Part shown: positions 11,891 through 22,300 of the stretch, piece after piece | Layout: every line of letters begins with the position of its first letter | Numbering within the stretch: the stretch's first letter is position 1 | NCBI GenBank assembly: GCA_950295325.1 | Contig: OX485807.1 | Span: forward strand, 52,296,440-52,360,439 | Length of the DNA: 64,000 nt | DNA from: Polytrichum commune | Lineage: Eukaryota; Streptophyta; Polytrichopsida; Polytrichales; Polytrichaceae | Direction of reading: 5' to 3' | The notes under the pieces: model-generated | Seen by the model: only the letters and a program-made list of their open reading frames with translations | What the model was told of the DNA's origin: nothing | Database searches by the model: none | Made by a program: the position numbers and the translations under genes

Positions 11891-14313
11891 CTAGGAGTCT
11901 TCGACGGTGGTGTTCACTTGCTTCACAAATTGGGTGTCGTCGGCTTTGATGTCTTGCTCGGTTTCTTTCACTTCCTGCTGCAATTCCTGAGCCTTTTCAG
12001 CTTTCTTGACAGCCGATTCCTCTCGTCCCTTGATGGCGGTCTTGTGCTCCTCAACTTGGCCACCAACCTTCTGGAGTTGCTCTTCAAGTTCGGCATTGCG
12101 CTGACGTAATCCGTTCACTTCCTCCTCCAATTCCGCAATTCTCTTCTCGAGAGCCTTAATTTTGTCGTCGACACCATCAGCCTTCTTCACAGCGTCGTCA
12201 CGCTCAAGGCGCAAGCTCTTCAGCTTGCTGCTCAAATCAGCAAGACGGTCACCGTGCCGCTTCAGATCATCATCCTTTGCTGAAATCTCAGATTCCTTGT
12301 CTTGCAGCTCGGATGCAGCCCTCTCACCTGCAGATGCCTTGGCTTTAGTAGCATCCAATTCAGTTGCCAAGTTCTTCTCAGATTCTGCCTTTGCCTTGGC
12401 AGTGTCTGCCACCGAGACGAGATCCGACTCCATATCCCCAAGCTTCTCATCCTTATGTGCCGCTTCGGCAGCCTTGTCATTCGCTAGAGCTTCATTATCT
12501 TCGGCCTTCGAGAATGCTCCCATCATCTTGGTCTTCAATCCGCCAATGCTGTCTAACAATCCTCCCTTCTCACCTTCAAGATCCTTCGCCTTGCTCATAG
12601 CGGACTCCTTCTTTTGCTCCTCGGTCATCTTCTCAGACTCGAGACCCTTCTTGTCCGATTCGATGTCTGTTTTCTCTGCCTCGAGATCAGAAGTCTTTTC
12701 GCCTGCTTCCTGTTCAGTGGCATTGATAACCTTCTCTAGCTCAGCTATGCGCTCGGCCAGTACTCGTCCGTGAGCTCCATTGGCATCATATTTCTTTTTC
12801 AGCTCTGCGAGCTGAGATTCAAGAGAAGATGTTTTCTCCTTCTCATTTGCAAGTGCCTCGGCTAAGGTGTTCGATCGTGCAACAGACTTCTTGAGCTCTT
12901 CCTTGTACTCATCGGCGCTCGCTGCAGTTTTCTCCTTCGCATCCCCAACTTGTGAGAGTTCGGATTCCACGCCCTTCGTCTTAGATTCTAACTCGTTAGT
13001 TCGAGAGTCGAGTTCAGAGGCCTTCTCCTCAGCTGGGATTGCGCGTGACTTGAAGTGATTAACCTGCACATCAAAAATCAACGAGGGTCATTGATGTTTC
13101 CAGGAATTTATCTGCTGCCACGATGGTTATATCATATCCTAATGAACTATTGTAAAAGACAAAGCTCAAGGAATTACGCGCACGAAGTAAATCGAGGCAA
13201 CTGTAGCTCGAAATGTCAGGAAATTCAGCAAATGTAGGGATTAAACTCGACATAATGCATCGTGATATACAAAGCACTACGGAAGGAGCTCCATTTGCAA
13301 TCTGAAGCCTCCAATCAATAGTAGGACGTCTCTTCGAACATATCATACCAAGGAACCCGTTTGAAATGAGTTACGACACACAATTATACTGCCGGGTGGA
13401 TTAAAAAGAAAGATAGATGTCCAAGCTTACCTTCTCAGTTAAATCGGCGACCTGAGCTTCCTTCTTCTCAAGCTCGGCCTGCTTTTCAGCCAACGCCTGC
13501 TTCATGTCTTCCATCTTCATCTCCCTGTCTTGAAGGCCAGTATGCACACCCTCCAAATCCTTTTCGAATTTTACGTTTGTCTGCTGCACTTGGCCAAGCT
13601 TAGATTGGTGCTCTTTCATCTTCTTTTCAGCTTCTGCGAATTTCTCATCGGCTTCCTTGAGCTGAAGCTCTAGATCTGCAGCCTTGGCGCCGGCAGCTTG
13701 AACCTCTCCCTCAAGATCCTTCACGCGAGCTTCCAATTCGGAAATCTTAGCTTTAGCGTCACGTGCCACCTTGTTAGACTTATCGGTCTCACCATTGGCC
13801 ATGTGAAGCGCTTCCTCGCAGTCCTTGAGTGACTTCTTCAGCTTCTCATTCTCAGTCTCTAAGAACTTGATTTTCTGCACAATATCATAAACGGTTTTCA
13901 GGATGCTAATCATTAATACAGGAACCGGCAACCTGTACACAAGGCATGCATAATCGATTTACACTTCTTCCCGCACTATACACCAACCTAATCCAGATCT
14001 TCTGTGAAGATATCCCGGGGAAGCAATCACCTACTAATAACCAGAGGATATGGGAGAAAATACCAATTCCACTTATAATACGAACCGTATGGAAATGAGA
14101 TCGATCTGATAAGGAGATCCTACATTCCAAGACAATCATCCATACCTCTTCGGCCTTCTTTCCGACATCCGATGGCACGACAACTTGCGCAGAGACGACG
14201 GAAGCGTTATCCGATCCTCCCATCTTATCCTGCGTCTCCTTCGCCTGAGCCTCCAACTTCTGCTTCGCGAAGTTCACCGCGTCGGTGTTCTGCTGGGACT
14301 CCATAGACGCCAT
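11891..14313 (-). CDS. Tropomyosin-like long coiled-coil protein A (594 aa, 3 exons)
   Basis: Exons on the minus strand: 14313-14146, 13874-13431 and 13063-11891, all phase 0 with GT-AG borders (GAG|GTATG, AAG|GTAAGC; acceptors TGCAG). Start ATG gives MASMESQQNTDAVNFAKQ. Residues 1-56 carry the conserved SAQVVVPSDVGKKAEE. From about residue 57 to 560 almost everything is heptad-type coiled coil rich in E, K, A, L and D (KIKFLETENEKLKK to EELEEQLQK-type repeats). One break is the glycine-rich, hydrophobic segment GGLLDSIGGLKTKMMGAFSK within exon 3. No signal peptide, membrane helix or catalytic motif is visible. The resemblance to tropomyosin and myosin rods is compositional; the family is not one I can name. 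A scaffold or membrane-tether role is inference. Its paralogue is at 30132-32504. Confidence 0.9.
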
Positions 14314-14354
14314 CCTATTCTTCCAAATGAAATCGAGTCACTTACTCAGAAGTA

Positions 14355-14790
14355 CAAATCCTCTGTTCGACTCCGAATAGCTCCAATCTCCAAAGAAATC
14401 TGCACGGAAGAAAGTCAGGCACTGTAATCAGTATTTCCTCCTAATCAAGAATTTCCTGCAACAGTGACCATTACTCAATACTTAGATTCCCAAATTGACT
14501 TCGAGAGGAGCTCAAATACGTGTAGTCACGACGCCTTACTAACTCTCAAATTGAATCAATTCTCTCTCTCTTTCTCTCTCTCAATGTACAAAGAATCCTC
14601 TACGTAAACCGGAGTAGCTCCAATCTCTAAGAACCTTTCTATCTAGCTACGCTGCAAACAAATCAGGCACCATAGTCAGGCTCTCCTAATTGAGAATTTC
14701 TTCCAACAGCAACCATTACTCAATCCTCAGATCCTCAAATTTACTACGAAAAGAGCTCAAATCCGTGTAGTCACTCCGCATCCTATCTAA
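14355..14790 (-). repeat. Tandem duplication of the 5' leader of coiled-coil gene A
   Basis: The region upstream of the gene A start holds two diverged copies of a ~230-bp unit (about 14360-14545 and 14592-14785) and a partial third (about 14816-14850). Shared landmarks on the + strand are AGCTCCAATCTC, CAACAGTGACCATTACTCAA and GAGCTCAAATACGTGTAGTC. On the minus strand each unit looks like an exon followed by an intron (GTGACTACAC donor-like start, TGCAG acceptor-like end), so the 5' UTR exon and intron seem to have been duplicated. CT microsatellite at about 14563-14582. Confidence 0.65.
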
Positions 14791-15218
14791 CAAACCAACT
14801 CAGTACACTCGCTCTACTCAAACCGGAACATTAGCTCCAATATCCAATAACTTTCCCATGTAGCTAAGCTGCTGCACTCTCGTCCTCACCGAAAGAGGTG
14901 TGTACCGACTTCCCGCTCTACCTACACGAAACAAGGAGCTCTGGTCACTCCAAAACTTTGCGCAAGACGAATATTGTGTTTCGGTAAATACCTGGAGCTC
15001 GAGCTCGAGTCTTATCCTCACTCAAAGCTTTTGTGCACCGACCTCCACGCGCGAATGCCCCGAAATATCCTCTACTAAAACCGGCGTGCCTATGTAGCTC
15101 CGATCACCTGGAGATTTGCGCAAGAGGAAAAAAAAGATCGCGAAAACTAAGCTGGTCTGCGATGCATGGATGCGGGGCACTGCAAGTATGATACCTGGAC
15201 AAGGAGCGCGGAGTAGTC

Positions 15219-15257
15219 ATATAGCGGGCGAGGCATGCGGCAGTGACAACGTGGCGG
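15219..15257 (-). promoter_or_regulatory. Upstream block shared by coiled-coil genes A and B
   Basis: A GC-rich stretch here (GCGGGCGAGGCATGCGGCAG then GTGACAACGTGGCGGC on +) matches 32735-32775 (GCGAGCTCGGCCATGCGGCC then GTGACGTGGCGCC). It includes an ACGT core. It lies about 0.9 kb upstream of the gene A start but only about 0.23 kb upstream of gene B, the difference being largely the duplicated leader. Probably retained core promoter. Confidence 0.55.
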
Positions 15258-15299
15258 CATTGCAACGAGGGTTGCCAGCTCAGGCCGAGCCAGAGGTCG

Positions 15300-16785
15300 C
15301 CACGCCGGATGTCCTGGTGGACAATCAACAAACAACCATTTTACAATTTTACTGTCCTTGAGGAGTCCGGCGGAGAGGGATTATTTGCAACGTACTACTT
15401 CGTAGGCAGCCACTGGACGAACAACATAGCTAAGCTAGGGTCGGCATCGGCATCGCCACTGGCCAGGCGGAGGGGCGTCGGCTGCAGGAGATTCTTCGGA
15501 GCTTCTTCAGACTCGTCCAGCGTCGCGGCTGTGGTCATTTTTCTGGTGTCCAGCTTGCTTGCTGATTTGGAAAGTTACGGTGAGGAGAGCCAGTTGGCAG
15601 TCTAACATGCTGGAGGCAAAAGAAACGCGATACCCCTATGCTCCCGGGCAGTTTAAACTAACTGTCCTTGCCGAAAGGAATTGCCACATGTCAGCCCGCG
15701 ATGCGCTGGACCCGCTTTGAACATGACGTGGAATTCTGACTCTAGGCTGAGACGTGCCCGATCAGACCTGCCAAATCTCCACATCGTCTTTTAAGGGGCT
15801 CCAACCTATCACATGCTGACATGTGTCACGTTCGTCTGGCGGGCATAACTAACCTGACCTGCATAAATCAACTTTCTTTGCTCCCAATTTCTTCTTGTGA
15901 AGATTTTGTTTGTCTATCCTGTTTGCGTGGTGCATGAAATTGTGTTAATGGCAAGTTTCATCATATCACATGATGACATTTTATGAATATTTTTAATACC
16001 ATGACATGTCAGGTAGGAAATTCTGATTTTTTGTTCAATATGGTTACCCATTTGCATAATATGAAAATAATGATAAATTTAGCAGAAAACTCCCATAGGT
16101 TTGCTAAATTTTAATACTTTGATGATCTATTAAGGACAGAGAATTGATGCTTTGAATGATTCAAGGTTTAGGAGTCTGAGTTTGATATCTAGGTTATAGC
16201 TACAAAAAACATGTTTCGTGAGTAAACAAAATTCACAAGATATTAAATGAAATATTCTCACTAGGCTCTTTCTTTGATTGTGCAATTAGGATAGTTGGCT
16301 GCCATTCTTATGTTGAGGCCTGGCAAGCAACCGAATACACATTTTGAATAACGAAGTGCATGTGACTAATAAAAATTACATTCAAAATATGAGCATTGTA
16401 CTAACTATATTTTGAGTCAAGATCTTCAAAATTAACAAATGCTTACACAAATTTTTTTATCTTGTATATACATATTACAATTAACACATGTATGTATAAA
16501 TCAAGTGTAGGTCATTGTTGGTCCCTAAAGGCTGAAGCAACATCGCCCCAACTACTTAAAACAATCTTGTCCAATTTAGAAGCTCACTAAAGAAAATCAA
16601 CATCTCCTATGGTAGATTTGTATGTACAATTCATAGTTTCGTAGGTCACAATAGTTCACACATATTCTCAAGCCATCTTTGGTTATGTTGGATAATAGTG
16701 ACTCCCATGACAAAAATGTCCGCCTCGACCTCTAGAGGTTATTTATTGGTCATTCACTATATGCATGACATATGAAAGAGAAGTT
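15300..16785. other. Promoter flank, then AT-rich DNA with no gene seen
   Basis: 15.3-15.6 kb is GC-rich and belongs to the upstream side of gene A. 15.6-16.8 kb shows no coding signal or recognisable repeat. Confidence 0.4.
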
Positions 16786-16789
16786 GAAC

Positions 16790-17160
16790 ACAGTACAAAG
16801 AGCATGGCCCAAAGAGCATCATCTCCAGGACCATGACTAGTGCACTTCAAGCACTCTCATTGGTGGAAAAGGCAGAGCTGGTCCAAGTTCGCTTCACACT
16901 ACACTTGAGGGACCAACGGAGTAAATGAATGCAAGATGGAAGTAAAGTCTACATGGAATCTTACATGGCATCAATTGGATCATGTTTCGTGGTCACTTGG
17001 ATTATTTTCAAAAACCACCTCTTGGGTGTAGGTCTAATACAAAACCAGAAGACCATGGCACTCTGAACGCTCACAACCGTTGATTTATTCTATTTTATCG
17101 TGTGTGAGGACCCACATGAATGGAAATTCATTGAAATAACATTTGGTTGAGGACTCAATC
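16790..17160 (-). repeat. Dispersed repeat family 3, copy a (probable LINE 3' end)
   Basis: About 330 bp are shared in inverted orientation with 54790-55125. Landmarks are CACTACACTTGAGGGACCAA, GACCATGGCACTCTGAACG and AAATTCATTGAAATA. The other copy lies just downstream of a LINE fragment read in the same sense, so this one may be the 3' UTR of a severely 5'-truncated LINE on the minus strand. That link is inference. Confidence 0.7.
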
Positions 17161-17588
17161 ACATATGACTTCACACTACACTTGAGGGTCCGTGACCACA
17201 CTACATGAGTTTGGAGGTGTGTTGGGGCGGCCTTTGGACACTTTCTTTTGGGCTCTCACAATTTCATGGTCTCGGCTCTTGGCTCGTGTGTGACATGGCC
17301 CTCAGTATGCCTGCATGCTGATTTGTAAAGCTTGTGGGGCAACCAGCCACTTGGCCTCTTCTGTGTTCCCTTCTTGCTACGATTCCCTTCGCTATTGTGT
17401 ATATTGTACCATTTTATATACCCCTACTTTCTTCCGGAATCCTCTCCCACAAGTAGTCAAACTTGGTCAAACTCCATTTGCTTCCTTTGAGCAGCGAGTG
17501 CAAGCATCTTATTGATGTGCCCTAGGCGGCTCTTAAGATAGATAAGGTCTTAAATAAGCTTAAGTCACCTTCTTAGGTGTTTCCGATT

Positions 17589-17781
17589 ACTACACTTAAT
17601 ATTTGGAATTACACAATGGTATAATTATTTACTAAATTTCTTGGTTGTTACCAACAAAGGTCAAATTGGTTGTTTGGATATTATAGAGTATTCACATCTT
17701 TATGTTACATTCATAATAAAAATATATAGCATTTTGTAATTGTAAATAATAAGTGACATTAAATACAATTTCTAGTGTAGT
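17589..17781. mobile_element. MITE, ACTACACTwAAT family
   Basis: It opens with ACTACACTTAATATT and closes with AATTTCTAGTGTAGT, imperfect inverted ends of about 25 bp. The interior (ACCAACAAAGGTCAAATTGG, GTTGTTTGGATATTATAGA) is shared with the copy at 29032-29246. Target duplication not clear. Confidence 0.65.
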
Positions 17782-17835
17782 CCACTCCTTCTAGGATATT
17801 AACTTGTAGAGGATTAATTTTTATCAAGGTGCCAC

Positions 17836-18012
17836 TTTTTTTTCTTTTTTTTAGACAGAAGGCTGACAGGCCAGGGCCAAAGCATAGGAGACAGTTAACC
17901 ACCTGGCAAGTTTCTATCAAGTAGAGAGGAGATTGCATAGCCGGGAATCGAACAGCCAACCTCTTCCTTAAGATTTGGGTATCTCTCCACCATCATCCAG
18001 TAGTTTAGGGTC
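17836..18012 (-). mobile_element. tRNA-derived SINE
   Basis: On the minus strand there is an A-box-like TGGTGGAGAG (17983-17992) and, about 30 bp on, a near-perfect B box GTTCGATTCCC (17943-17953). About 100 bp of unrelated body follow, and the copy ends in an A-rich tail (17836-17852). That order (pol III A and B boxes, body, A-tail) is the SINE plan. The part upstream of the B box cannot fold as a complete tRNA, so it is not called a tRNA gene. Flanking duplication not identified. Confidence 0.65.
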
Positions 18013-18087
18013 GTCTCACATACAATTCACCCAAGAGTACATTCAATGTTATTAGAAAAGTTACCATTATGACATAAATTACCATTT

Positions 18088-18116
18088 GACACTAAAGACA
18101 ATATTTAGTGTAGTGA
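18088..18116. repeat. Half of an ACTACACTwAAT-type MITE
   Basis: TTGACACTAAAGACAATATT followed by TAGTGTAGT matches the right terminal repeat of the elements at 17589-17781 and 59111-59469. No left partner was found. Confidence 0.45.
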
Positions 18117-18597
18117 GACCTATTATTCATAGAAAAGAAAGGGTAAAAAATAAATTTAGTTCTGATTCTAACGTTAAAATTATGTGTCCCTCCATGGGGT
18201 CCGCATCTACTCAATGGGGACTCAATGTTGAAACAATCCCTCTGTTGCTCAAACTTGTCTTGATATATAAAACAACATTTAGTATATGATATGTCAATGT
18301 AGATGGAATCAACTTTTGGTCTCTAGAAAATTTGAAAATGCCCCGTCTACACTCCAACAATGGGTCCATTGAGTAGACATTGAAGCATCGTTTTTCATTG
18401 ACTTGACATCGAGTGCATATCAACGAGTTTCAATGCGAGCTAATTGATGTAATATGTTCTAATTGTTCTCATGTAGAGTTCTAGTTGACAATATTACATT
18501 ATATAAATATGCCAAAGTAATAGTAAATGACCTAAAATTAGGTTGGGATGACAATACTCGTAAACTTATTCATATTTGAAAAGTTTAGGGAGCAAAC

Positions 18598-18630
18598 GGC
18601 GTAACAAATTCCAAAGAGTGTTGGAGGGCC
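18598..18630 (+). repeat. Short dispersed repeat, copy a
   Basis: GTAACAAATTCCAAAGAGTG followed by TTGGAGGGC recurs exactly at 21286-21314. It lies in a stretch (18.2-19.5 kb) with no convincing gene. Confidence 0.75.
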
Positions 18631-19489
18631 TCGTCAAAGCCAACGGAGATGTATGGCATGCTCACTACATGTGGACAACATGGATGTGCATGGGACTCAA
18701 AGCACTGGAGGGACCCATCAAAATCAACACCCACTACCATTCACACCGATTGCAAGAAATGATGAACTGATGTGAACAACAAGGCTCCATGGTAAAAGGG
18801 GTGCATGCACAATAATATTTGGCAAATCTATTAGCAAGAAGGCATTGACATGCACCAAACTCTCATGTGCATTGTGCGCAACATGCAAGATATTATTGCT
18901 ACTCTCATCCACTAGATGTAGATGACCATCTTACAAGAGATCAAAGTTCCGTGGGATCACAACACTTCTTGGCATTTGACGGGCCACCATAGTTTGCACA
19001 CATATTGCAAGGGATGCATCCATGTTTGGCATTGGACCACCTTGCAACGAACGGTGGCCATAGCCCTTACACATGATGCTCGTTGTGAAGACAACATCGC
19101 AATTGAAAGCTCATTTTCGTACACGCTTGAAGCAAGGCAATCGACACATCACATGCAATTGGGAGGGCCAGGAATGTTTCCACTATTGCAATGAATCACT
19201 CCATTAGAGGCGCCTTTGGTGTGATGGCAATCCTTGACAACCTTGGTGTTTCTTGGCACTCTTTCAACATTTCCAAGCAATGCATGCCCCAAGCCGACCC
19301 CACAAAGTATGTAAAACCCCCAAAATGTTAGCAAATAAAGGTTGGCAATAGATTACGTCCTTCGCTGTTAATCTCAAAGGTTGTGAACACCAAAAAAATG
19401 GGAGGTAGAAGAACAAATAAAACAATTAAAACTCCGCTAATCACACCAAGTGCACCACCACAACACTCTAGAGTGGCTACAAGAATTGG

Positions 19490-19900
19490 GCATTCGCAAT
19501 GCGAACTCTGTGGAATGGTTGGTCAATGTTGATAAAGGATCATGGCATGGTTAGGGTGGGTTTAGAGATTAAAAAAAGGCTGGTCATTGGTGGAATTTAT
19601 TGCCGGATGGGGGAAAAGAGGAGGTCTGGATGTTCTTCATCCATTTACAATTTTGATGTGTTTGGGACCCGATTAAAAAAAGGTATCGACGTTGATCTAT
19701 TAGGGAGCTTGGGGTATTTACAAGGGGATTAGGAAAAGGTGCGGAGTGGAAGCAATTACGGGTTTCGTGTGTTTAGGAGCGGATCAAAAAAAAGGTGGGG
19801 ATGTTGATGTAAAATGTACGAACGACGGCATGAAAAAGAGGGTTGGATGTTGATCTGTTTAGGGATAGCAGGGGTATTTAGGGAGGAGTAAATAGATATT
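19490..19900. repeat. Degenerate GATGTTGAT/GGGGTATTTA repeat
   Basis: Loosely repeated words (GATCTATTAGGGAGCTTGGG, GATCTGTTTAGGGATAGCAG, GGGTATTTA) recur every 80-170 bp on the 3' side of the 5S gene. No coding potential. Confidence 0.4.
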
Positions 19901-20141
19901 GCTATAAGGTAATAAAGCCGGATTAAAAGGCGTAGTATTTTGAAACAGATGTGAAGTGTGGTCTTTGGTTGCGATAATGGTTTAGGATTCTGTTTTTTTT
20001 TGTGAATGTAGGGTTGAGGATGGAAAAAGAAGGCGTGGTTTTGATGTAATGGAAGAAAAAGGGTGTGATAGTACTAGTAAGGAAAAGAGAAGAGAAGAAA
20101 GGAAAAGAAAATGAGAGGTGTGGATGAATTGGCGAAGGGAT

Positions 20142-20259
20142 GGATGCAGCACCGGGACTTCCCGGGAGGTCACCCATCCCAGTACTATTCCGGCCCAAAG
20201 GCGCTTGACTTCAGAGTTCTGATGGGATCTGGTGTAGTAGCCTTGGTATGACCGCATCA
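20142..20259 (-). rRNA. 5S ribosomal RNA gene
   Basis: About 118 nt match plant 5S rRNA from GATGCGGTCATACC at the 5' end through AGATCCCATCAGAACTC to GGATGGGTGACCTCCCGGGA and a 3' end pairing with the 5' end (GCATCC with GGATGC-like). The internal pol III promoter is well kept: the C box is intact, while the A box reads GAAGTCAAGCG where most plants have GCAGTTAAGCG, two changes. A TATA-like box lies at about -25 to -32, as in working plant 5S genes. The first T-run downstream is about 30 bp past the 3' end, later than usual. A single copy is seen, not an array. Confidence 0.93.
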
Positions 20260-20283
20260 CGACAGGGTGGGGAGCGGACGTTG

Positions 20284-20291
20284 TATTTATA
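20284..20291 (-). promoter_or_regulatory. TATA-like box of the 5S rRNA gene
   Basis: TATAAATA on the minus strand, 25-32 bp before the first base of the 5S gene, the usual place for the upstream element of plant 5S promoters. Confidence 0.7.
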
Positions 20292-20361
20292 TTGGAGGGG
20301 GTTTTAGGGGGGCTCCGCCTAAACCGCTGGAGCTCCGAAAATTACGGTAAATCGCGGGTCT

Positions 20362-20389
20362 TGGGCCCGGGGGCTGCGCCCCCGGCCCC
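20362..20389. other. GC-rich perfect hairpin upstream of the 5S gene
   Basis: CCGGGGGCTGCGCCCCCGG folds with an 8-bp stem and 3-nt loop inside a very GC-rich island (about 20330-20410) that contrasts with the AT-rich neighbourhood. It may be a piece of ribosomal spacer brought in with the 5S gene. Confidence 0.6.
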
Positions 20390-20911
20390 ATCCTGCACCC
20401 CCTCCCGAGAGGAAAGGAATTTTGGGAACTTCCTCCCAAATTTGTAGTTTGATCTACAAGTATTATGCTCATTTGTGCTATGCGTGGAATTGCAATGTTT
20501 GTGGATTTCTAGGTGTTTTTCTACGTGACAATACGATGATTTGGTTCCTATTTGGTGTTGATCATGTGGTGATCAATTTCATAAAGTCAGCGACAAAAGC
20601 TTACGACATCAACTCAGTGAGACAAACAAAAGGCTAGACATTTTGACAAGTGTATTGAGAATAATACACTGTCTTCAATTAGTGACATTCAAGGCACCCT
20701 AGCTTGTGGGGCATTATTGTTGCAAAAAACTTTGGAAATAGAAGGTTATGTCTCCCTTTGGCCATATCCTATGTGAGGAGTTGGCCTCTTTTTGAAGTTG
20801 CTAGCAATGTCCAATTGTATTAGTATGGCATCCATATTGCCTCCACTTCGAAATGACCTCTTCTTGGAGTGCGTCTTGAAGGTGATTTTAGGAGGGACCT
20901 TCAATGAGGTT

Positions 20912-21263
20912 CTCGGGGGGGGGGGGGGGGCAGTGTGTTAAAAAGTTAAGGATATAGGTGCGAACAACCACTATTTTATAGGGGGGTATTACTTTCAATT
21001 CTCTTCTTTTTTTCACATGCTATCATTATGTAAATTTCTACTTTGGGTTAATAGAAAAATGGCTTGCATTACTTATAATTCCAAATTACCTATTATTCCA
21101 TACCCTATAGTACTTTAAAGATGTCCAATGCCATTTTTGATACCCTATATTACTCTTAAGTCCATTTATAATTTTTAGCTCTCATGTTTTTAAAATACCC
21201 TATCATTTGTTCGCACGTATATTGCTACTCCAACCAATGACTACCCCCCCCCCCCCCCCGAGA
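20912..21263. mobile_element. DNA transposon with CTCGGGGG/poly-G ends and 8-bp target duplication
   Basis: A 352-bp element begins CTC followed by 16 G (20915-20930) and ends with 17 C (21244-21260) followed by GAG. It is flanked on both sides by ATGAGGTT (20904-20911 and 21264-21271), a perfect 8-bp target duplication. Sub-terminal inverted similarity continues inward (GTGCGAACAA on both sides). No open frame, so it is non-autonomous. The ends resemble the CACGGGG ends of the elements at 42556-42964 and 43011-45119, with the G run expanded. Confidence 0.88.
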
Positions 21264-21285
21264 TGAGGTTACTGCCCAAAACAGT

Positions 21286-21314
21286 GTAACAAATTCCAAA
21301 GAGTGTTGGAGGGC
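21286..21314 (+). repeat. Short dispersed repeat, copy b
   Basis: Exact match to the 29-bp word at about 18600-18629, just outside the TIR element. Confidence 0.75.
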
Positions 21315-21654
21315 AAAAACGTGAACCTAAGGAGTTTACACTTGGCAGTGTTGTCACTAGGGCACGAGTTTAGAATATGAGAAAATGAAGCGCCACTAAT
21401 GTGAGCACCACTTTCCAAACAAATCTTGATGGTTCCAACTCAAGAAAACACACCACCCAAGTTTTACAAAACCAAACTTTGAGCTTGAATCTCGAGTTCA
21501 AAAGTAACATGTCCACAAATGAGTATTTTGGACCCCAAGTTGCTCGGACTTTGCCTGCATGTAAACCCACCCTTAATTGGCATGCAAAATTAATACATGA
21601 TCACCTACATGATCACCTACATGATCAATACATGCATAACATTATTTATATGTG

Positions 21655-21845
21655 CAGTCATTAATTATTGGGTGGGTCAAGAATATGTCATGTAAGGTGC
21701 TAGAATTATACCTTATGAATGCTTGTTCATAAGTAGATTTAGCTTGAAAAACATGTGAGATACGGGTGAAGCATTGCCATTCAATTTTATTAAAATGAAA
21801 TGGTTGATTGTAACTAAAGAATATTATGTGTTCACTTACATATTT
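21655..21845 (+). repeat. Dispersed repeat family 1, copy b
   Basis: Direct copy of 9725-9925; see the landmarks there. Confidence 0.7.
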
Positions 21846-22194
21846 TTGATTGATTATTATTGAACTAACCAAAATCTTCAAATTTCGCGAATTAAGTAAT
21901 TTTCCAAGTGTTTAACTTCTTTTTAGAAAATTGGTTGATTACGCCCCACAATTGTAACATGTGCAATCCGGATACCAATCTCTGGTATTTGTGAGAGAGA
22001 CATTGATGAATATTCCCCCCACATGTGTATCCCTAGTTGAGCGTTGCACTAGGTGCAACAATACATGAGGCTAGGGTTTCTTCATCTACATCCTCAATTG
22101 AGTGTTGTGAGGCTCGTACTGAGTTTGAGCCATCTAAGCATTTCAATTCATTTCCAAAAATCATATCCTTCACAATTTACAACATTACAAGTTG

Positions 22195-22300
22195 GTTGTG
22201 GATGGAAAGTAGGTTAGTTGGTGTGCCATTGCAACCACAAGGTGATCATGCCACAATGTCAAGGTTTCGAATCTCCTTGCACGCAAGCATATACTTCTCT
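22195..22300 (+). repeat. Possible tRNA-derived (SINE-like) segment
   Basis: GTAGGTTAGTTGGTGTG resembles an A box and GGTTTCGAATCTCC, about 50 bp on, a B box. Spacing is long for a tRNA but acceptable for a decayed SINE head. No A-tail was identified. Confidence 0.35.

Noticed and set aside
12162-12773. Long + strand frame (203 codons) opposite coiled-coil gene A, and a similar one at 30346-31071 opposite gene B
   Set aside because: Serine-rich mirror translations of the GAG/AAG/GCC-rich coiled-coil codons; they follow the true exon and have no independent signals.
17943-18005. tRNA gene on the minus strand
   Set aside because: The B box is good, but the acceptor and anticodon arms do not pair and an A-tail follows; SINE is the better reading.
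20142-20440. Cassandra-type retrotransposon LTR carrying the 5S sequence
   Set aside because: No second 5S-bearing repeat nearby, and no TG...CA borders with target duplication were found; kept only as an alternative.
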